A stretch of DNA of 64,000 nucleotides from Treponema sp. (GTDB taxonomy: Bacteria > Spirochaetota > Spirochaetia > Treponematales > Treponemataceae). A program made the position numbers and the translations under genes. The stretch covers positions 1 to 64,000 of the forward strand of contig JAEETM010000007.1 of assembly GCA_016290335.1 (NCBI GenBank), written 5' to 3'. Under the pieces are notes generated by a model. The model was not told the origin of the DNA. It ran no database searches and saw nothing but the letters and a program-made list of their open reading frames with translations. Of this stretch, positions 16,060 to 25,624 are shown piece after piece (position 1 is the first letter of the stretch; every line of letters begins with the position of its first letter).

Positions 16060-16347
16060 CTAATTGCATTTTTTAAGATTTAATTCAACTAATCTGTTTC
16101 TAATAACCTCATCGGAAGTTTGAGACACAAGTTCATTAGTTTCAGTCAGCTTTTCCATTACAGATTCAAATTCACCTTCCTCAAACAATGATGCAAGAAT
16201 ATCCTGATTCATTTGTAATTTCTCATTACATTCATCATAAACATCGTTTAGCACAGAAATTGCAGAAGAAGTCCTATCTTCCATCTCAGAGATAATCGCT
16301 TTTTTTTCTAATCGTTTAGCATAGAGCATTTCAAAAAAATTATTCAT
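16060..16347 (-). CDS. Small helical protein, operon with 15197-16702
   Basis: 95 residues, nearly all predicted helix with heptad-like hydrophobic spacing (for example MEKLTETNELVSQTSDEVI), suggesting a coiled coil. No family recognised. AAGGAA stands before the ATG; the start is 1 nt after the preceding stop, so it is coupled to the 117-residue membrane protein gene. Confidence 0.55.
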   Translation of the reverse strand: MNNFFEMLYAKRLEKKAIISEMEDRTSSAISVLNDVYDECNEKLQMNQDILASLFEEGEFESVMEKLTETNELVSQTSDEVIRNRLVELNLKKCN

Positions 16348-16348
16348 T

Positions 16349-16702
16349 TTATTTCCTTATTTCTCTGTTGTTATTATTTGAAAGTCTTGAAGCACAAAGC
16401 TGTTTGTCAGATTCTTTCATATTACAATCATTTAACTGTTTTGCGATAAGTCTCTTTTTATCAGCTTTATAATCCCTTTTTTCTTTATTTGTTTCCATTT
16501 GAACTTGATTTACATAATCACGGGCATTTTGATTGGCGCTGGCAACATTTCTATGATTTTTTTCTTCTACTCTATCAGCAATTTTTTTTGCAGCAAAAGC
16601 CCCTGCAGAAACTGCAACTGAAATACCTGCCGTCACAGTTTCGGCTGTGATGGCAGAAGATGCGACTGCTGCGAATGGAACGAGTGGAATTAAAAAAAAC
16701 AT
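16349..16702 (-). CDS. Small membrane protein, first gene of the five-gene operon
   Basis: 117 residues. The first 45 residues are hydrophobic and rich in Ala, Gly, Ser and Val (two possible membrane passes), followed by a strongly charged helical tail. AAGGAGG stands 6 nt before the ATG. The unusual bipartite promoter-like element at 16733-16765 lies directly upstream, the same element found at the CRISPR arrays and cas1. The operon sits immediately downstream of the type III-D operon end. Function unknown; co-regulation with the CRISPR locus is inferred from the shared element. Confidence 0.6.
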   Translation of the reverse strand: MFFLIPLVPFAAVASSAITAETVTAGISVAVSAGAFAAKKIADRVEEKNHRNVASANQNARDYVNQVQMETNKEKRDYKADKKRLIAKQLNDCNMKESDKQLCASRLSNNNNREIRK

Positions 16703-16732
16703 AGTGGGCCTCCTTAATTTAGTACTTACACT

Positions 16733-16765
16733 TATATTAGAGAGGTTCAGGTTTGAAAAATTGAT
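16733..16765 (-). promoter_or_regulatory. Bipartite promoter-like element, copy a
   Basis: On the minus strand it reads ATCAATTTTT, 13 nt, CTCTAATATA. Seven copies with exactly the same 13-nt spacing exist in the window, all on the minus strand. This copy drives the five-gene operon starting at 16702, about 14 nt before its ribosome site. Its flanks differ from the copies at the arrays, so the two boxes, not a longer duplication, are what is shared. Confidence 0.6.
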
Positions 16766-16866
16766 ATATTTGTAAGAGATTTGTTTTGAGAAAAAAACAG
16801 ATTTACTGTTGGAAAACGCAAAGAGATGAAAAATAGAAAAGCTGTAAAGATTGAGTGAAAGAATTC

Positions 16867-18138
16867 CTATATCTCTAATATTTTGAAGAGATTTTCAACA
16901 CCCCGTTTTCCATCTTTATATATTGAAGGAATACTTGCAGCCGAAGGAGAATTACCACCTCTATTTTTTCCACCACCATGAGCGACCTGGTTTCTGAATC
17001 CTTCAAGATTTGAGAGTGGTATACGTAATTCCTTAAAGTTTTCACTCTTTAAATTATCAAGATAATCGTGTCCTTTATCATGCCACCAATTATAATCTCC
17101 AATGTAATCTGGTTTTCCAAATTTTTCTACGATACTTGTTTCTACTGCAACCTGCAAAGTAATAATTGCCTGAACATTTAATTTATGTTCAAAGAAAAAA
17201 ACAGAATAATTATAAAGGGTTTTTGCTATTGAATTATTATCAACAAGTTTACATATTTTTTCAAGAACAGGCTTTATACTTTCCAGCCATTTAGGGGCGT
17301 CTTTCGGATATTTATCAAGAGCATTCCTTATTTGTGGAATTACATCACAGATTTGAAGTGAAAAATTTGTTTGAACAATTTCTGAAAATCTTTTAATCGC
17401 TTTACTTCCTAAACTCCAATAAGGCTCGATTAATTCTGCAAGCTTAAACCCATCGAGTTTTGTATTGAATACATTTAGGGCAATAGACAATTCAGAATAG
17501 TTCCAATAATTACTTAAATTCCGTACATGACCTTTTGATTTATCATTAATGAATAATTCTCCATATACAATATCCAAAGAACGATTTCCTGTTTGTGATA
17601 ATGAATATTGAAGTGATTGATATAACAAAACTGGCATAGATCTAAAACCGTGTGTTATATCAAAAAGAATATCATTCCCCTTTTTTACAAGATTTGTAGC
17701 TTCTGTATAACATTCAAAAAGTTCTTTTGCAGTATTATTATCTATAAGATGTGTGTGCTCCTTTATCAATACTTCAATTGAAAATCTTTCGGAAAGATAT
17801 TTTTCCAAACTATCAAGATTATCTCTACTAACTCCTTTTGGTGACTCTCCTACTTCTTTGCTTTCGCATTGATCAAATAAATTACTCCATAATTCAATTA
17901 TTTCATCCCGATTATCATTATCTTTATCAATTAAACAATCCCATGATGAGGTATCTGTTCCAAGAATTATAAGTTGATTTATTTCTTTATATTTACATTC
18001 CAACAAGGCCTGCATGAATAACCGTGTTTTAAAATGTTTTCCATTCTCAAAAGTATAATCTGTTTCTTCATATCCTTCGAAATTAGTTTTTGTTTTGTAC
18101 ATTCCTGTACCAAGCATAGAAATAAGTGTATACGCCAT
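16867..18138 (-). CDS. csx2: CRISPR-associated CARF-HEPN ribonuclease, Csx2/Csx1 family (TIGR02221-like)
   Basis: 423 residues. The N-terminal CARF domain contains the family motif D-x-T-H-G at about 160-164 (FDITHGFRSMP), and the C-terminal HEPN domain has R-x4-H at about R382-H387 (RNQVAH). In this family cyclic oligoadenylate made by Cas10 binds the CARF dimer and activates unspecific RNA cleavage by HEPN, giving growth arrest or abortive defence. It is the last gene of the type III-D operon, 73 nt downstream of the RAMP gene. The catalytic Arg and His are intact, so it should be active. Confidence 0.85.
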   Translation of the reverse strand: MAYTLISMLGTGMYKTKTNFEGYEETDYTFENGKHFKTRLFMQALLECKYKEINQLIILGTDTSSWDCLIDKDNDNRDEIIELWSNLFDQCESKEVGESPKGVSRDNLDSLEKYLSERFSIEVLIKEHTHLIDNNTAKELFECYTEATNLVKKGNDILFDITHGFRSMPVLLYQSLQYSLSQTGNRSLDIVYGELFINDKSKGHVRNLSNYWNYSELSIALNVFNTKLDGFKLAELIEPYWSLGSKAIKRFSEIVQTNFSLQICDVIPQIRNALDKYPKDAPKWLESIKPVLEKICKLVDNNSIAKTLYNYSVFFFEHKLNVQAIITLQVAVETSIVEKFGKPDYIGDYNWWHDKGHDYLDNLKSENFKELRIPLSNLEGFRNQVAHGGGKNRGGNSPSAASIPSIYKDGKRGVENLFKILEI

Positions 18139-18211
18139 AAGCCCTCCAAAGTTGTTATATGTTCACGAAATATATTTTTTGTGATATTGGTTTCTATTAT
18201 TTTTTATGGTT

Positions 18212-20041
18212 CTAATTATTAGAACGACTATCATTCTTTTTAAGCATCGATACCTGATCATCATTAGTATAAGAAGATAAGAACCTATGCTTTTCTTTTG
18301 CCACCAAAAAGTCATTATTTGACTTCTGTAAACTCATGTGACTCAAATCCCAGTTTGGACGGTCAGCATTCTTTGGATCTGCCATTGCTTTGAGTTCTTG
18401 CAGCTGCTTACATTTTTTCCAGCCAACAACTTTTCTTTCCATATAATTTTCAAAATCTTGTATCCATTCATTTTTTTCTTCGGCAGAAGCTTCCTGGTAA
18501 ATGTTTTCAGAAGAATTATTTTTTAAGAAAGACAAAGATTTAATATCTGCTTTTATCTGGCCAAAACCATAAGGTTTTCCCATTCCTATTGAATGCAAAA
18601 GATTATCATTTCCCCATGTTATAGCCCAAAGCAATAATCCGAGTTCTTCTTTTTTTAAGTTATGGAAGTGGATTTTTCCCGAAAACACGGTTCCTTCTTG
18701 TAGAGGAGAAAAACTTGAAGCAGATTTCAATTGATCAGAATTTACAGAAAGAGGATTTGGTGTATCTCTTACTGGATAACGTTTCCACCCCCGTAGGGTT
18801 ACATCTTTGTCCATCAGAGTTTTGTATTTTGAAGAATTTGCATCCTGTTGAATGTAGTTTGGATAATATGTTGGTTTTGGATTACTTAAAACAGTAGTGA
18901 CCTGTTGAGATAATAATTTACTATCTGTTACAGCATCTTCAAATTGCACTCTTCCTCGTAAAGACATATTGTTTTCATTAGAGATTTTTCCGAATATGCA
19001 TTCTACAAAATCCATATTATCTGAAAAATGCAACTCTGATGAATTTTTGATTGCATCATGAAGATTACATTCATATGGCAATTTGAACATTTGCGCTAAC
19101 CCAATTGCAAACAATTCATTTTTTTTGTTGGTCAGATAAAAAACAGGAAGCCCCGGATATCCAAATTTTTTATAATCACTCAGTTCGTTTCTCAAAGCTT
19201 TTCCAGGCTTCTGATTAGCAGAATCTGGTATATTAATATCATCAAATTTTCTTATTATTTCTTTTGGAACTGGAATAGAATCTATTTTTTTATCCTCAAA
19301 TATAAAGTCCATATGTTTTCTTCCACAAGAACCTGTAAGTACAGAAAAACCAGGTTTTGCTCCAGAGAATTGAGTAAAATTAATTTTTTCGACCTTTGCA
19401 TATTTTAATTTCAGATTATCTTGTTTCTTTTTCATAAAATGATGCTTATGTACTTTCACAGGATTTGCAGTAAAAAACACTTCAACTTTATTCGCGATTT
19501 TTCTAATTCTTTTTTTTGAATCTTTATTTCTCAAGTCTTTTTTATAAAGATTTTCCAATACTGAATCTTCAATACGGTAATATTTGACTGGATATAAAAA
19601 CCACTCTCCACTTTCGCTATTCTGTTCAAGCCATCCTGCTTTAGACAAAGCCTCATAGGCTCCATTATCCTCTTTAGTAAAATGACGTGTATACAATCCT
19701 CCATTCTGTAAATCTCTCACACTCAGAATAGGATTCGAAACTCTACTGAATTTTCCAAAAGATGCAATTTCCATTATATTACGGAGCATTCCTCTAAGAC
19801 TCGAGCCTGGAATTGCGTATTTTCCATTCGCTAGCGTGTAATTGGGAATAGGGACATTTTCATTTTCTTTTTCATCTCCTTTGCCATTTCCAATGAAAAC
19901 AGGAGTTTGAGCAGTATATTTGACATTGATTGTTCCCGAAATCCCATCTTCAAATGGCTGGTCAATTGAAACTAGATCTGCCCATTCCGGGAAAACAACA
20001 GTTTGTGCAAGTGGAACAAAATTATAAGGAGCTTTTATCAT
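18212..20041 (-). CDS. TIGR03986-type RAMP protein (Cas7-like with insertion), type III-D
   Basis: 609 residues. The N-terminus 'FVPLAQTVVFPEWADLVS' and the following 'QPFEDGISGTINVKYTAQTP', 'IPGSSLRGMLRNIMEIAS' match the TIGR03986 RAMP family. The Gly-rich RAMP loop is 'SLRGM', and a late 'GKPYGFGQIKADI' is the second Gly loop. In type III-Dv complexes a large Cas7 with insertion sits at the 3' end of the crRNA backbone; this gene is the best candidate for that subunit. The start at 20041 is set by GGAGG upstream and overlaps the preceding stop by 4 nt. Confidence 0.8.
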   Translation of the reverse strand: MIKAPYNFVPLAQTVVFPEWADLVSIDQPFEDGISGTINVKYTAQTPVFIGNGKGDEKENENVPIPNYTLANGKYAIPGSSLRGMLRNIMEIASFGKFSRVSNPILSVRDLQNGGLYTRHFTKEDNGAYEALSKAGWLEQNSESGEWFLYPVKYYRIEDSVLENLYKKDLRNKDSKKRIRKIANKVEVFFTANPVKVHKHHFMKKKQDNLKLKYAKVEKINFTQFSGAKPGFSVLTGSCGRKHMDFIFEDKKIDSIPVPKEIIRKFDDINIPDSANQKPGKALRNELSDYKKFGYPGLPVFYLTNKKNELFAIGLAQMFKLPYECNLHDAIKNSSELHFSDNMDFVECIFGKISNENNMSLRGRVQFEDAVTDSKLLSQQVTTVLSNPKPTYYPNYIQQDANSSKYKTLMDKDVTLRGWKRYPVRDTPNPLSVNSDQLKSASSFSPLQEGTVFSGKIHFHNLKKEELGLLLWAITWGNDNLLHSIGMGKPYGFGQIKADIKSLSFLKNNSSENIYQEASAEEKNEWIQDFENYMERKVVGWKKCKQLQELKAMADPKNADRPNWDLSHMSLQKSNNDFLVAKEKHRFLSSYTNDDQVSMLKKNDSRSNN

Positions 20042-20499
20042 TTCTTTTCCTCCGAGAAACCTGTAAACGCAGAACAATAAGGACGATAGCCTAATTCATT
20101 ATCAAATTTATAAAAAACATTATAATTTAAGTAAGTATCATTTCCAAGTTTTGAAAGTAGTTTTACACTTTTCTTTAATACAGAAACACCCTCATCAGAT
20201 TCTTTATAAGTAAACAAATTCCAGTTTTTACCATCAAAACGAACCGATAATGAATTTCCGCTTGTATTGAAAAACTCTCCTGCGAGTATATGTTCATCTG
20301 TTTCTTCAAAATCTGTACCGGAAATTCTTTTTGCTGGCGTTGACTGCAAGGAAACCCAACCATCGATTGGAGAAAAGTTCTTTATTTCATGAAGGACCTC
20401 GGCATTTGTGCCTACAGTTTTTGGATAGACACAAATTTTTGTTTCAGTAAAATTACTTTGGGTTTGTTTGTTTAGGAAAGCCAAATCTTCGTTATTCAT
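20038..20499 (-). CDS. Small type III-D accessory protein, possibly Csx19
   Basis: 153 residues without a motif that I can assign firmly. Its position between a double Cas7 gene and the Cas7-with-insertion gene, and its length, match Csx19 of type III-D loci, which is a structural part of the III-Dv effector. The C-terminus is aromatic-rich (YNVFYKFDNELGYRPYCSAF). It overlaps the next gene by 4 nt and follows the double Cas7 gene by 2 nt, so all three are coupled. The Csx19 call rests mainly on context. Confidence 0.5.
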   Translation of the reverse strand: MNNEDLAFLNKQTQSNFTETKICVYPKTVGTNAEVLHEIKNFSPIDGWVSLQSTPAKRISGTDFEETDEHILAGEFFNTSGNSLSVRFDGKNWNLFTYKESDEGVSVLKKSVKLLSKLGNDTYLNYNVFYKFDNELGYRPYCSAFTGFSEEKK

Positions 20500-20501
20500 A
20501 A

Positions 20502-21839
20502 TCAGTTATTCTCCTCTGGATGATTAAATCCAAGCCCATGTCCAGAACCACCACCTAACGCAAGCCGGCCAGCTTTTAAATCATCTAAAGCCCATGTAAA
20601 AGCTTTGTACTCATCACTCGACTTATCTATTGACTTATCAAGATAAATATAGGTTTCAAAGGTTTGACAAACCTGAACATTTTCTTCCTGAAATAAGGCA
20701 CCCGGCAAAGTTCCACCTGTAAACCGATCTATACTGTTTCGAGAAAGCTGATTTGCTTTTGTATTTTCCAGGTATATATCCGTAAACCAAAGTTTACCAG
20801 CCTGTCCATCTACATCTGTTTTCTTTCTATTTGCTGCATAACCAAAGAGATTAACAAGACCATCATTTTCTTCATTCTTGTTTGAAGCCCAATTTTTATT
20901 AATTCTTGCAAGATGGAAGGCAGCCCTATGTCGTAAAGCACCTTTAAGGGCAGAACCTGGAATTGTTATAATTGGGACAGATTCAAAGGTTCCAATACTT
21001 CCAGCCCACTTAATTACTCTTTCACTATATGGAAGCATATCTGAAGTGTGTTTATTTTTCAGGAATGAATATGTTCCTCCGCCAATTCTGAAACCTAAAG
21101 GGAAAAATAGTTTTAATTCTTCTTTCTCCATATCATCAGCAAAGTCAGAAAGAGTAAGTGATTCTGAACACTGCTTAAAATTTTTTATATCTTCAGAATT
21201 CGAAATATCAAAAAACTTTTTAGCGGGTGTTTTTATTTCAATTACTTTTATTTTCCCATAGCCGCTTCTACCGGCAGCTCCAATTCTGAATGAAGAAGAA
21301 AAGAAAAGTTTTAAAATATCATTCCAGTCATTATTTTCATTTTCACACCACATTCCGATTGAGAAAGAAAAACGTGCACCCCTTGGTACAAAATAACGGT
21401 CATATTTTCCAGTACCAACGGCTGTTCCCTTTTGAGAAAGTCGAACCTGATCCCTTTTAAATTCGTGTTTATCTTTTATGCAAATTTCTTTAAGAATTGG
21501 ATCCTGATTAATAGCTTCTTTAGAATAATAAGATTTATGAATACAATTTTTTGAATCATGAACATATGCCCAGGATACTTCCAGTCTGGAAGATTTTCCA
21601 TCTGTTTTATTCTGATATCCGAATAACTTATTAACAAAATCGTTCCCCTTTTCTTTTTGTATTGCATGTCTAAGAATACCTGCTATTGTAGTACCAGGAA
21701 TTGCGGGTAGTCCGTTTGCATCTCGAACTAGTTCAACATCAAAAAAGATACCAGTTTTTCCAGAAGCTAAAACCAGAGGAGATAGAGCTTCTATAGTAAT
21801 ATCTGCATAATAATAGAATTTTTCATTAAATCTGCTCAT
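20502..21839 (-). CDS. Double RAMP protein, Cas7-2x (Csm3-like fusion), type III-D
   Basis: 445 residues with two RAMP/Cas7 folds. The first has 'GLPAIPGTTIAGILRHAIQ' and 'FRIGAAGRSGYGKIKVIEI'; the second has 'SVPIITIPGSALKGALRHRA' and ends 'LALGGGSGHGLGF'. Each half thus shows a Gly-rich nucleic-acid loop of the RAMP type. In III-D complexes such fused Cas7 units bind the crRNA and place catalytic Asp residues next to the target RNA. The start at 21839 overlaps the previous stop (ATGA) and has AAGGGAG upstream; a longer frame of 7 extra codons lies inside the previous gene. Confidence 0.8.
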   Translation of the reverse strand: MSRFNEKFYYYADITIEALSPLVLASGKTGIFFDVELVRDANGLPAIPGTTIAGILRHAIQKEKGNDFVNKLFGYQNKTDGKSSRLEVSWAYVHDSKNCIHKSYYSKEAINQDPILKEICIKDKHEFKRDQVRLSQKGTAVGTGKYDRYFVPRGARFSFSIGMWCENENNDWNDILKLFFSSSFRIGAAGRSGYGKIKVIEIKTPAKKFFDISNSEDIKNFKQCSESLTLSDFADDMEKEELKLFFPLGFRIGGGTYSFLKNKHTSDMLPYSERVIKWAGSIGTFESVPIITIPGSALKGALRHRAAFHLARINKNWASNKNEENDGLVNLFGYAANRKKTDVDGQAGKLWFTDIYLENTKANQLSRNSIDRFTGGTLPGALFQEENVQVCQTFETYIYLDKSIDKSSDEYKAFTWALDDLKAGRLALGGGSGHGLGFNHPEENN

Positions 21840-23407
21840 TTGTGATCTCCCTTCATCCAATTTTTGTCTGCAATCTTATCCTCACAACGTTTTACAAGTC
21901 CCCGTAGTGCAATTCTTGTATCTTTATCATTCAGAGAATTGTCATTAATAAAATCATAAAGCCAGTTACGCAAAGTTTTTCCTTCATGAGAAGATTTATA
22001 ATTCCATTCCTTATCGGGATTCTTTTCCTTTATGTCACCGTTTTTCTCTGTTTTGGATATTGTTATTGTTTTTATGACAGGATTATCACCACTAAATAAT
22101 CGTTTATTTAAATCATTTTTTGAATAACATTCTTCAGAAGCGGTTTGGATTCTACCCCACTGATTATTACCCGGCCAGAAGATATCATTATCTCCAAAGT
22201 TATGAATTGTTTTTATGGATCTACACAGGCGTTCAAATTCACTTACAGCCGATTTGACCTTTTGCTCTATATTTGAATTATTAGTTTCTGGCTTAAGCCA
22301 TTCAATCCAGGCTTTTTCTTGAGGAGAAAGATCTTCATCATATAAAGAAATATCTATTTTATTTTCTTCTTTTTGAAATTCTTTGCCAACAGAGAAAAAA
22401 GCAATCTCTCCAAAACCATTTCCTCTTGACTCGCCCACTCCCTCAATAATTGCAGATTGTATTTTTTCTTTTTCTTCAGGAGTTAGTTTTTCTTCTGATT
22501 TGAATGTAAAAACACTTCCTTTAGAGATTAAAGTTTTCTGCATTTCTATTTCATGACGGTAAGCATTGTATTGATAAAGATATGCTGGTCTTGAAAAACT
22601 TTTTGACCTGTCAAGTTTCCATCCATCGCCAAGACCCAAAATACATGGCAAAAGGTTCAATTCCGGTGTACCTGTTTGGGAATTTCTAATACAAAGATCT
22701 GAAACTGCAAGAATAGAAAATGAAGTTTCATTTGATTCTTCAGAATTATTATTCTTTTTTGGAACATCAATTTTTGAAACTTTAACACGACCAAAAGAAG
22801 CCGTTTTAGAGCGTCCGATATGAACAACATTTCCAGAAGCAAAAAAAGAAATAATAGGTTGTACAATGTCGTTTACAGAATCATCCCATTCTATTTTTCC
22901 TACAAAAAACTGTCCGGCATCCAGACTTTCATATCCATATAATTGAGATTTTGCAGCAGTTCCTGTTCTTGCATCTATGGCAGTACGCATTCGACTTGTT
23001 TTTGATGGAACTTCTACTCTAACTGTATTTTCATCAATAAAACAAACGTACCCATTTCTATTCTGACGATATTGAATTTTTTTATCTTTTACTTCTGAAT
23101 AAACAAAATTTACAATTGTTTTTTCCTTTCCCCTTTGAGGAACCTTTTCAGAATGTAAAGCCAAAGGCATTGGCAGAGAACGTTTCCCATTTATAAACGG
23201 ATACGCATTACAAAAATGAACTTTATTACTGTGGAAAATTTCCCAAGCGTTTTCATTTCCAAATTGTGAATAAAAGTTACCAGCTGCAATTCCTAAGAAA
23301 ACAGAACCAGGAATATAATCTAAAGATTTATGATCTCCAACTGTTGCTGTTTTTTGGCTTAAAATAACATCATCCAGTAATTCAGCCTTAAAATAAAACT
23401 CACCCAT
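21836..23407 (-). CDS. csx10: Csx10 (Cas5-like RAMP) with helical C-terminal extension
   Basis: 523 residues. The N-terminal 'KAELLDDVILSQKTATVGDH' and 'DYIPGSVFLGIAAGNFY', a central 'MRTAIDARTGTAA' and the Gly loop 'VGESRGNGFGEI' fit Csx10, the Cas5 of type III-D, which caps the 5' handle of the crRNA. The last 150 residues (from about 375) are strongly helical (KSAVSEFERLCRSIKTI, then TLRNWLYDFI, then IALRGLVKRCEDKIA). No separate Cas11 gene exists in this operon, so this extension may serve as the Cas11 subunit, as in fused III-Dv proteins. That last point is inference. Confidence 0.75.
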   Translation of the reverse strand: MGEFYFKAELLDDVILSQKTATVGDHKSLDYIPGSVFLGIAAGNFYSQFGNENAWEIFHSNKVHFCNAYPFINGKRSLPMPLALHSEKVPQRGKEKTIVNFVYSEVKDKKIQYRQNRNGYVCFIDENTVRVEVPSKTSRMRTAIDARTGTAAKSQLYGYESLDAGQFFVGKIEWDDSVNDIVQPIISFFASGNVVHIGRSKTASFGRVKVSKIDVPKKNNNSEESNETSFSILAVSDLCIRNSQTGTPELNLLPCILGLGDGWKLDRSKSFSRPAYLYQYNAYRHEIEMQKTLISKGSVFTFKSEEKLTPEEKEKIQSAIIEGVGESRGNGFGEIAFFSVGKEFQKEENKIDISLYDEDLSPQEKAWIEWLKPETNNSNIEQKVKSAVSEFERLCRSIKTIHNFGDNDIFWPGNNQWGRIQTASEECYSKNDLNKRLFSGDNPVIKTITISKTEKNGDIKEKNPDKEWNYKSSHEGKTLRNWLYDFINDNSLNDKDTRIALRGLVKRCEDKIADKNWMKGDHK

Positions 23408-23409
23408 TT

Positions 23410-23997
23410 TTATGCCTCATCCTTAAATTCAATTACTACTTCGCCTAAACCACGAGATTTATGAGAACCAATAGCACATACAAGCTTACTGGCAGCCATT
23501 TTAATATAATCAAATGTTGACGTATCACAATCACATTCTAAGGTTGCATACAAATCCATTGGTACTGCAACTTCATATCCACGAAGAGATTTATCATCTG
23601 CAGTTAATGTTTCATCATTTATTGCTGTAGAATAAAGATTTCGTGTCAGATTATCTTTAGCAGATCTGTTTTTTGGCATTGCCAAAGCTGCACTCAAAGA
23701 TGAAGATAGCTGGGCATCAGATATGTATATTTTGCCAGATTTAGTTGCTGTTCTATTAAGATTACTATTTTCATCTGAACTACCAAAAATATTATCTACA
23801 AAATCAAAATCGGAATTACCAGCATTTTTAAGTCTAAGACAGGCGTCTTTTATAAGTCCTTTTAACATTTTGCCGGGAACGTATGGGAGCCCATCTGAAT
23901 CTCTATCTATTCGGGAGTCTACTTCGTTGCCACCGCCTTTACCGCTGCCGACAGCCCAATAGCCTTGCATTCTTAAAATTATTGTTGTCTTAAGCAT
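23410..23997 (-). CDS. Single RAMP protein, Cas7 (Csm3-like), type III-D
   Basis: 195 residues, the size of one Cas7 fold. 'IDRDSDGLPYVPGKMLKGLI' gives the typical Asp-rich stretch followed by the P-G-x-x-L-K-G loop, and 'SRGLGEVVIEF' is the C-terminal Gly loop. 'SLRGYEVAVPMDLYATLEC' fits the thumb-like segment of Csm3 proteins. Probably the repeating or first backbone subunit that cuts target RNA. It is coupled to its neighbours by gaps of 2 and 13 nt. Confidence 0.8.
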   Translation of the reverse strand: MLKTTIILRMQGYWAVGSGKGGGNEVDSRIDRDSDGLPYVPGKMLKGLIKDACLRLKNAGNSDFDFVDNIFGSSDENSNLNRTATKSGKIYISDAQLSSSLSAALAMPKNRSAKDNLTRNLYSTAINDETLTADDKSLRGYEVAVPMDLYATLECDCDTSTFDYIKMAASKLVCAIGSHKSRGLGEVVIEFKDEA

Positions 23998-24010
23998 TCT
24001 TCCCTTCTCC

Positions 24011-25615
24011 TTATTCTTCCATACTCAAAAGTTGAAGCGCGTCAAAAAGCGGAGTTTTACCATCATTAGTCCATGGAGATTCTTTGACATCTTCTATACC
24101 AAAAACTTTCATACAATCTGACAACCCTTGTAACAAGCCTCTCTCGGTCAAATTTTTTATCCATTTGCGCCATTTTTCGCTTGAAATATTTTCATCGCCA
24201 AAAATCATAGTTGCATATTGCCTTATAGAAGATACAGTTACACCATCTTTTTTAAGTTCCTCACAAAGATTTCTCAAGGCTTGTAATGTAGGGATTTCTT
24301 TTTCATTTTCATCAAAAGCATAGGCATCAAGAGTAGCAAAAAAAGTTTTATCATTTATCTTAACAGACAGTTCCTTTTGTTTGTAGGTTTCATAACTTTC
24401 GATAAAAGAATTGGTAACAACAAGACTCGTTACAGTTGCTGGAATTAAGTCTCGTCCAAGAGCCTTTGAAACTTTCTTTGATTCAGAACATAAAGATTCT
24501 GCAAGATTAAATGCATCCATAAAAGGCTGATTATTTTTTATATAAGCAATTCCAGCACAAGCAGTTAACTTTTCAGGAATTATACCTCCAGAAACTTTAT
24601 GCAAATCTGCAAAGTTTTTTTCTGTTGTTTGCTCAAAAGCTTTACAATAATCTTCTGTAAACTGCATAGCATAATCGGCACGAACAAGTACGGTTAAATC
24701 ATCACCACCAAGAACTAACGGGCGTAGAGGAAGCATTCCTGAGTCTTCTGCATGTTTTTCAATAAGCTTTTCAGTTGCTTTTTGCGCTGCTTCTCTTGTT
24801 GATTTTTCCAATCTGTCAGAAAACAGCCTAAGCAAAACGGCATATTCTGCACCATTTTCAATCCTTTTGTGGATTTTTATAAGTGATTGTCCCAACCCGT
24901 TTCCGTCAGCATGAATTAATCCAAGATAACGTGAACCCTTTTTGAAAGGAAAATCACAATTTCCGTTTTCATCAAATTCCAGGTTTTCAGGAAAAGAAAA
25001 GTTCTTCTTTTCAGGAGATAGAAAAGAATCAACCAATGCATGAGAACTTTGAAATTTTTCAACATCTAGTTTTCTTATGCTCGCTTCATCTGTCCAAACA
25101 CGTTTTCCATCTGGTTCATACCGATTTTCTACAGCGGGTTTTCCTGTACGCGGGGCCATTACATGCATTGGTGTTGCTTCTGGTAAGAATGCAGGAGGAC
25201 AATTTCTGTTATAACCCAAAATATCATATGTTTCTTCTATTAACTCTTTAATGTTTTCTGATTCTGCAACAGCATGAACAGCTTCCAGCCCTGGAATATA
25301 TGAAGTAACAAATATACTCCATAAAGCAAGGAAATGATCTCGTACAGCTTTATCAGCAAATAATGCTGTAAAAACACCACCACTTCGTCTTGAAAAAAAT
25401 ACCTGATTAGGTTTCATTGTGGAAAGTTTTGCAGCGTCAGCTTTGGATTCTACTTGTATGTCTTCTATTTCTAAATGCTTTATAATGTCATTAAGTTTAC
25501 TGTTGCAAAGATCTTTTACAAGCTCACTTGCACCAACCATTTCGTTCATTTTTCCACTTTCAAAAATATAGGACTGGATGCCCCTTGCTTCAAAGAATAA
25601 TGAATAATACTTCAT
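24011..25615 (-). CDS. cas10: Cas10, HD-less, with intact GGDD cyclase motif
   Basis: 534 residues, short for Cas10. There is no N-terminal HD nuclease domain: the protein starts directly with the first palm domain (YSLFFEARGIQSYIFESGKM). The second palm contains 'YLGLIHADGNGLGQSLIKI' and the cyclase site 'VLGGDDLTVLV', with GGDD at 303-306. So ssDNA cleavage by HD is lost, while cyclic oligoadenylate synthesis should work. This fits the presence of a CARF-HEPN RNase, a stand-alone CARF protein and a Csx20-like ring nuclease in the same locus. Helical D4-like region at the C-terminus. Confidence 0.9.
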   Translation of the reverse strand: MKYYSLFFEARGIQSYIFESGKMNEMVGASELVKDLCNSKLNDIIKHLEIEDIQVESKADAAKLSTMKPNQVFFSRRSGGVFTALFADKAVRDHFLALWSIFVTSYIPGLEAVHAVAESENIKELIEETYDILGYNRNCPPAFLPEATPMHVMAPRTGKPAVENRYEPDGKRVWTDEASIRKLDVEKFQSSHALVDSFLSPEKKNFSFPENLEFDENGNCDFPFKKGSRYLGLIHADGNGLGQSLIKIHKRIENGAEYAVLLRLFSDRLEKSTREAAQKATEKLIEKHAEDSGMLPLRPLVLGGDDLTVLVRADYAMQFTEDYCKAFEQTTEKNFADLHKVSGGIIPEKLTACAGIAYIKNNQPFMDAFNLAESLCSESKKVSKALGRDLIPATVTSLVVTNSFIESYETYKQKELSVKINDKTFFATLDAYAFDENEKEIPTLQALRNLCEELKKDGVTVSSIRQYATMIFGDENISSEKWRKWIKNLTERGLLQGLSDCMKVFGIEDVKESPWTNDGKTPLFDALQLLSMEE

Positions 25616-25624
25616 AATTTTATT

